This document shows positions 21,700 to 25,674 of a DNA stretch of 25,674 nucleotides, in pieces (position 1 is the stretch's first letter; each line of letters opens with the position of its first letter). The DNA comes from an uncultured Oscillospiraceae bacterium (GTDB lineage: Bacteria; Bacillota_A; Clostridia; Oscillospirales; Acutalibacteraceae): assembly GCA_910587995.1 (NCBI GenBank), contig CAJUNS010000036.1, positions 1-25,674 on the forward strand, read 5' to 3'. The translations under genes were made by a program, and so were the position numbers. Below the pieces are notes generated by a model. That model was not told the DNA's origin and searched no databases. It saw only the letters and a program-made list of their open reading frames with translations.

Positions 21700-24462
21700 T
21701 TAAACCAGCCCCGCCAGCCAACAGCGGATCAGGCTGAGCTTTGGCAGCTGCTGGCGTAAGAGCCGCGCCAGGCCCTGGGCCGCCTCCAGCAGCTCGTCCA
21801 GTTCCTCCTGGGCCAGGGTCCCCGGGCCGAACCGGGCTTTCTCCGCCAGCTCCAGCCACCGGGCGGGAGGCTCATCCTGTTGGCCGCACAGGGCCTGCCA
21901 CTGGTACAGCTTTAACAGGTAAGCATAGGCGCTCAGTGCCGCCTGATTCCGGTCTTGCTGGCTGAGCGCCTTTCGCCGGGCCCAGCGCCGCAGCTGGCGG
22001 TTGAGCAGCAGAGCGGCCAGCGCCCCCAGCAGGGACAGCGCCAGGGGCAGGACCCAGGGCGGCGTTTCCCGTTTTCCGGCGGCGCTTCCTCCGGAAGGGG
22101 CGGTGGCCTGGGGCTCTACGGTTGCCCGGGGCGCGGCGGAGGCCCTGGCGGGGGCTGCCGTCTGCCGGGGAGTGGTGGAACGGGGAGCCAGGGTGGGTAT
22201 GGGCCCATCTGGCCGGGGGGCGGGAGTTAGGGCAGCGTCTGTAAATTCCGGCACACGGGCGTTGGCATACACGGCCGGGGCGTCTGGGGAAGGAGGCGTC
22301 ACCTCCAAGGGCACCCAGCCGGACCCGGCGCAGTAGACTTCCACCCAAGCGTGGGCGTTATAGTCTGGCACCTCGACCCAGCCTGTCTCGCCGGAGGGAA
22401 CCACATAGCCCTCCGCGTACCGGGCCGGGTAACCCGCGGACCGCAGCAGCATCACCGCTGCGGTGGCAAAATGCACGCAGTAGCCCTGGTGGGAGCTGTC
22501 CAGGAAAAACTCCACAAAGTCCGTTCCCGTTCCCGGCTGGGGCGGGTCCAGGGTGTAGGTGTAGTACTGCTGAAAGACCATGGCCACCCGCCCGGCAAAG
22601 GCCAGGGGATGCTCCCGCAGCTCTAGGTCCAGGGAAACAGGTATCGTGACCTCATTGAACTCCAAAGAACCGGAGGAGAGAACGGGCTTGAGGGAAAATG
22701 CCTCCCGGTACCGGTCCAAAAATTCCGCCAGCTCTTCGGGTACCTGGGTGTAATATTGATAGGCAAGCTGCGTGTAATCCTCCACCTCTGTCATCAACTG
22801 GGCGTGCTCTGGCTCGAAAAGCTCCTTAAACCAGCCGGGGGCTTTCCACAGCTCCTGTTCTCCCGGAAGCGCCCAGGCCTGTGCCTGGAGAAGCATATCA
22901 TCCACCAGCTTTTGACTGCATTCTTGCCCCGCAAGGTAGGTTGCGGAGTCCAGCCCCAAGTTTTCAAACTGCTTATCCCCCAGCATTTGCCGGGCAAAGC
23001 GCTCCTGCCGGAGGTTCCAGTTCTGTACGTCCGGGTCGGTTTCGTTTTTCGGATCACCGATCCAGAATTCGCCCCCGCTCAGGAGCACATCCAGGAAGGG
23101 GGCCTCAAGCCATTCGCCCAAATAGCGGCTGGCCCGGTCAAAATAGCGCCAGCCCCAAGGCATGTCCGCGCTGCGCAGCTGGTAGCTTTTGGTTCCGGTG
23201 AAGAGATTGGTGGATTTGGCAAAGCTGTCTCCCACCAGCTCCGCCCCGTAGGGGGAGAGGGGGGAATCTGTCTCCAAGCCGTAGGGAATGTATACGCACC
23301 GGGGGTTGGCTCCCAGGTTTTCCACCGAAAGCTGGTAGCCTCCCTGTTGGTCGATGCTTTTCACATACATCTCCCGGCGGTAGCGGGCGGGCAGGGTTTG
23401 AGCCTGCAGGCCGGTGGCTTCCAGAGCCGCGCTGGCCTGCGGGTCCAGGCGCTCCCAGCTGGAGCCTGTGTACACGCTGCCCACAAAGCTTTTTAAATAC
23501 TCCTTCTGGGTGCCAGCTTGCTGGTCCCAGTCAAATTTAACGCGCAGCATGGTTTTGCCGGAATAGCTGCGGCTGCCCATACGGTTTAGGTCCACCCGGT
23601 TGTTGCCGTTGCCCTGGCCCCCTTGCAGGGCGAAGGAAAGGCCGAATCCCTCTGTTACTCCCTGGCGCAGCTGGTTGACCAGATCGGGCCGGGAATAGGA
23701 CTCCGGCGGGGATGCCCAATAGACAACCAGCAGGCTGAAAAGCGCCGCCAGAGGAACCAGAAGCAGGGCGCCTCCCGCAGGTCCGCCGGCCTGGAAGCGC
23801 CCCCGGCGCAGCACAGCGGATTTCCGGCCGGTGAGGGGCAGGGCGGTGAGCAGCAGGCTGCACCAGAAGAGCAGCAGGCCGCCATAGGCCCAGCCGGCGG
23901 GCAGAATAGAGAAACCCATGGGCAGCAGCAGAAAGACCGCTGTTAGGCAGAAAGCGCCCAAGGGGCTTTTGCGCTTGACCAGCATGCGGCTTAACCACCA
24001 GGCAAAGGGGAAAAGCAAAACCCCCAGAAAGGCCGTGCACTCCTCCTCGCTGTGGTAGGTGCGCCGCAGGCCGGGCAGGGTCAGGGTGGGGAGCTCGTAG
24101 TTCAGCCGCCCGCTGTAGGCCCGCAGCATCAGGTTTATGATCCGCAAAGCCCCCCGGAGGATGTCCTCCCACAAAAAGAACAGAAACAGCAGCCAGATGG
24201 CCCAGCCCAGCAGCGAGGCCAGCCACAGCCGGCGGCTGGAGTCTGTGTGCCGCCAGAGCCAGAACCCGCTGCAAGCCAAGCCTGCCAGCATCAAGGGGCC
24301 GGTTGAAACGGGAACCTGAAAGGCGGTGACCACGCAGCCAAAGGCGCAGAGCGCGCCCAGCAAGAGCATAAAAAGATAGAACGCCCAGCCGCCGCCGGGA
24401 CGCTTCTGGTTTTGGAGCAGGCGCGGACGGTCCAGGCGGAGCGTTTGAGGTTGGGTTTGCAT
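21700..24462 (-). CDS. Membrane-anchored transglutaminase-like protein
   Basis: This 920-residue protein starts with several membrane helices in the first about 250 residues (for example FYLFMLLLGALCAFGCVVTA near 28-47). A large outside region follows, then a transglutaminase-like fold near 640-725 with C662 (HQGYCVHFATAAVMLLRSAG), H704 (YNAHAWVEVY) and E720 (GWVPLEVTPP) at the usual Asp place. A Pro/Ala/Thr linker (about 745-800), another helix (near 805-825) and a cytoplasmic tail resembling DUF4129 complete it. This is the TgpA/YebA-type layout, often beside MoxR and DUF58 genes, which are not seen here. It may process or cross-link envelope proteins. The start at 24462 follows AAGGAGG by 11 bases; an upstream in-frame ATG at 24543 overlaps the promoter. 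Confidence 0.85.
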   Translation of the reverse strand: MQTQPQTLRLDRPRLLQNQKRPGGGWAFYLFMLLLGALCAFGCVVTAFQVPVSTGPLMLAGLACSGFWLWRHTDSSRRLWLASLLGWAIWLLFLFFLWEDILRGALRIINLMLRAYSGRLNYELPTLTLPGLRRTYHSEEECTAFLGVLLFPFAWWLSRMLVKRKSPLGAFCLTAVFLLLPMGFSILPAGWAYGGLLLFWCSLLLTALPLTGRKSAVLRRGRFQAGGPAGGALLLVPLAALFSLLVVYWASPPESYSRPDLVNQLRQGVTEGFGLSFALQGGQGNGNNRVDLNRMGSRSYSGKTMLRVKFDWDQQAGTQKEYLKSFVGSVYTGSSWERLDPQASAALEATGLQAQTLPARYRREMYVKSIDQQGGYQLSVENLGANPRCVYIPYGLETDSPLSPYGAELVGDSFAKSTNLFTGTKSYQLRSADMPWGWRYFDRASRYLGEWLEAPFLDVLLSGGEFWIGDPKNETDPDVQNWNLRQERFARQMLGDKQFENLGLDSATYLAGQECSQKLVDDMLLQAQAWALPGEQELWKAPGWFKELFEPEHAQLMTEVEDYTQLAYQYYTQVPEELAEFLDRYREAFSLKPVLSSGSLEFNEVTIPVSLDLELREHPLAFAGRVAMVFQQYYTYTLDPPQPGTGTDFVEFFLDSSHQGYCVHFATAAVMLLRSAGYPARYAEGYVVPSGETGWVEVPDYNAHAWVEVYCAGSGWVPLEVTPPSPDAPAVYANARVPEFTDAALTPAPRPDGPIPTLAPRSTTPRQTAAPARASAAPRATVEPQATAPSGGSAAGKRETPPWVLPLALSLLGALAALLLNRQLRRWARRKALSQQDRNQAALSAYAYLLKLYQWQALCGQQDEPPARWLELAEKARFGPGTLAQEELDELLEAAQGLARLLRQQLPKLSLIRCWLAGLV

Positions 24463-24514
24463 AGGGGCAGAGTCCTCCTTCTCCGGCGGCAGCCAAAGTA
24501 TTATGACTATATAA

Positions 24515-24543
24515 ATTATAACCGAAACGGAGCGGATGTGCAA
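24515..24543 (-). promoter_or_regulatory. Promoter of the transglutaminase-like gene
   Basis: Minus strand TTGCAC (24538-24543), 17-base spacer, TATAAT (24515-24520), about 50 bases before the start at 24462. The -10 is perfect, the -35 half-matched. Confidence 0.6.
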
Positions 24544-24688
24544 GTGCTTTTCTTAGGAAGAGGCATTCGGGCGCGGTATATCATTAAGTGCGAAAGGCAA
24601 AAGAGCTAATTAGGTTTTTCTTTCGTTCTCCCTTACAGAATCCTTACGCTTGTTTCCTTCTCTTGCATATCGCCCTTTGCTATGTTTA

Positions 24689-25222
24689 ATGAACATAAAT
24701 AAAATCCCGGAGTTTAAGGAGATTATTGATCTTGAATCGGAACGTATCCGGATTATTCCATTGCATGGAAGCAATTTGGTTAGATGGGTCAACGAAAACT
24801 ATTTTTCAGAGTCCAACATAAAAGAAATTCATTTCTATGACAACGATCGACAAGACTATAGGAATATAGCTAATGAGATTAAAGATGCTAATGATAAAAG
24901 ACGGTATGCTTGGATAACCCAAAGGCGGGAAATGGAAAACTATATCCCACCTACAATTATAGAAAGGGTATTTGAAATTGATTTGGGTAGATATTATGAA
25001 ACTTGGAGCGATCTTGATATTCCTAAAATCTTAATTTCGAAAATCTGCTTGAATATCAAAAATGAACGTGATCGTGAAGTTGTAATTAAATCTAGGCTAA
25101 ATGGAAGTATAAGCAAACAGATTACAGCTGAATCGCTTAAAGATATTGATGCCTTTGAGGAGATAGAGACATTTTTCAAAAAAGTAAAGGCAATTATTGA
25201 TGGAATTTATGTAGAAAAATAG
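24689..25222 (+). pseudogene. C-terminal TOPRIM piece of an OLD-type ATP-dependent nuclease
   Basis: The 177 codons from ATG 24689 match the end of OLD/AAA-type nucleases: INKIPEFKEIIDLESERIRI, IPLHGSNLVRWVNENYF, the acidic TOPRIM motif HFYDNDRQDYRN, then the ITQRREMENYIPPTIIERVF segment. The complete family has an N-terminal SMC-like ATPase and a TOPRIM start with a conserved Glu. Neither is present, and no ribosome binding site precedes this ATG. Upstream the frame continues only to a TAG at 24611-24613 with unrelated-looking residues. The codons are AT-rich (A/T third positions), unlike the GC-rich genes to the left. I read it as the broken end of a defence-type gene left by a rearrangement. 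Expression as a stand-alone protein is unlikely but cannot be excluded. Confidence 0.6.
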
Positions 25223-25306
25223 TGCTGGTATAAATGAAATATCTTCTGCTTTTTAATCTGTCCTGTCATAATATCCGTCAAGGGTTCAGATACACCCACC
25301 AATTTG

Positions 25307-25324
25307 CCAAAAATATCTTTTTGG
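25307..25324. repeat. Short perfect inverted repeat
   Basis: CCAAAAA (25307-25313) and TTTTTGG (25318-25324) flank TATC. It lies between the TOPRIM fragment and the two hairpins and could be a protein-binding or recombination site; function is unknown. Confidence 0.5.
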
Positions 25325-25344
25325 TCGTGCGTTCACAAAGTCTG

Positions 25345-25380
25345 AGAAACCGCATGACTGTGCGGTTTCTTTGCTTTTTC
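25345..25380. terminator. Terminator-like hairpin
   Basis: AGAAACCGCA (25345-25354) pairs perfectly with TGCGGTTTCT (25361-25370) around TGACTG. TTGCTTTTTC follows on the + strand. It could end transcription of the TOPRIM fragment or of the gene entering from the right. Confidence 0.7.
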
Positions 25381-25532
25381 TTGAGGTCGATGGTTTGGCT
25401 TTTACGGCGGCTGAGCACAGTGTTGCCTTGTTTCTGTGCTGTTTGCGTTCTGCATATTTTTCCGGATATTGCGGATATAGTTTCAACTTATTCTTTTTGC
25501 GAGTTCGGCGTGGCTCCGTCGGCTTTTTGTCC

Positions 25533-25555
25533 TGACCCACACCTTGACCCACACG
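25533..25555. repeat. Direct repeat TGACCCACAC, two copies
   Basis: TGACCCACACC (25533-25543) is repeated as TGACCCACACG (25545-25555) with a 12-base period. On the minus strand it reads GTGTGGGTCA twice, just downstream of the possible recombinase gene. Confidence 0.6.
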
Positions 25556-25568
25556 CGGAAATAAACGG

Positions 25569-25610
25569 AAACGGCTGGCTACTTCCGGGTAGGAAGTTCC
25601 AGCCGTTTTT
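25569..25610. terminator. Hairpin downstream of the right-edge gene
   Basis: AAACGGCTGG (25569-25578) pairs with CCAGCCGTTT (25599-25608), continued by ACTTCC/GGAAGT across a small internal loop. The + strand side has TTTTT (25606-25610). It lies about 20 bases past the stop of the right-edge gene, so it probably ends that transcript as well. Confidence 0.75.
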
Positions 25611-25626
25611 CTCGTTTGCCCCACAC

Positions 25627-25674
25627 TCACATGACCTTGTCCATGAAATTTCCCATCTTTTCTGCGGCTTGTTC
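25627..25674 (-). CDS. Last 15 codons of a gene entering from the right, possibly a tyrosine recombinase
   Basis: Read on the minus strand, the edge encodes EQAAEKMGNFMDKVM and stops at 25627-25629 (TGA). The A-x-K-M-x-x-F-M pattern is like the C-terminal tail that follows the last helix of tyrosine integrases of Clostridial mobile elements. A terminator-type hairpin and short repeats right behind it fit an integrase end. Only 15 residues are seen, so the assignment is tentative. The stop codon and the frame are certain only in the sense that this frame is open to the window edge. Confidence 0.35.
   Translation of the reverse strand, partial: EQAAEKMGNFMDKVM

Larger units (their letters stand above)
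25223..25626. other. Non-coding AT-rich stretch beside a possible recombinase end
   Basis: No gene is supported in these 404 bases. They contain a perfect inverted repeat CCAAAAA-TATC-TTTTTGG (25307-25324), two strong hairpins (25345-25370 and 25569-25608) and a 12-base-period direct repeat (25533-25555). Such a region next to a recombinase gene is where an attachment site would be expected, but no core can be assigned from one end. Confidence 0.45.

Noticed and set aside
25286..25630. A 114-codon minus-strand frame after the right-edge gene
   Set aside because: It runs through two strong hairpins and a direct repeat, has no ribosome binding site, and its composition is Lys/Arg/Ser-rich without a pattern. 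It is better read as the downstream non-coding region.

Overview
The window looks like chromosome from a GC-rich (about 60% G+C) member of the Clostridia, most likely an Oscillospirales-type gut anaerobe. The evidence is the gene order secY-adk-map-KOW protein-infA-rpmJ-rpsM-rpsK-rpsD-rpoA-rplQ with rpsD inside the operon, strong AAGGAGG-type ribosome binding sites, zinc-binding S4 and adenylate kinase, and DUF4364 and DUF4405 proteins. The assignment is inference from gene content, not a database match.

Region 1 (1-7435, + strand) is the distal spc/alpha ribosomal operon. It enters as the C-terminal part of rpsE and continues through rpmD, rplO, secY (TTG start), adk, map (ATGA overlap with adk), a KOW-domain protein, infA, rpmJ, rpsM, rpsK, rpsD, rpoA and rplQ. 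A strong bidirectional hairpin terminator follows rplQ. The operon joins ribosome assembly, Sec export, N-terminal Met removal, adenylate balance, initiation and the RNA polymerase alpha subunit.

Region 2 (7465-13215). An SDR dehydrogenase and a GNAT acetyltransferase with AAC(6')-like motifs form a minus-strand pair. Divergent from them runs a + strand group: pyruvate kinase with a C-terminal PEP-utiliser domain, a coiled-coil protein made of nine 11-residue repeats, an SPFH/prohibitin-like membrane protein and a DUF4364 protein.

Region 3 (13248-15250, - strand) is a compact two-gene operon with a visible promoter and terminator: a TIM-barrel sugar phosphate isomerase/epimerase and a Gfo/Idh/MocA oxidoreductase, probably for catabolism of a sugar or inositol-like compound.

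Region 4 (15433-24543) holds a DUF4405 membrane protein with a Cys-rich tail (+), a membrane-anchored XRE regulator (-), a small secreted orphan behind a perfect consensus sigma-A promoter (-), a heterodimeric ABC exporter pair with complementary degenerate and consensus ATP sites (-), and a large membrane-bound transglutaminase-like protein (-).

Region 5 (about 24600-25674) is sharply AT-richer and looks like the edge of a mobile or accessory region. It has the C-terminal TOPRIM piece of an OLD-type nuclease without its ATPase, a non-coding stretch with hairpins and a short tandem repeat, and the last 15 codons of a minus-strand gene, possibly a tyrosine recombinase, running off the right edge. 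No complete new system is visible. The points most worth a second look are this boundary, the expanding coiled-coil repeat gene beside the SPFH gene, and the orphan secreted protein.
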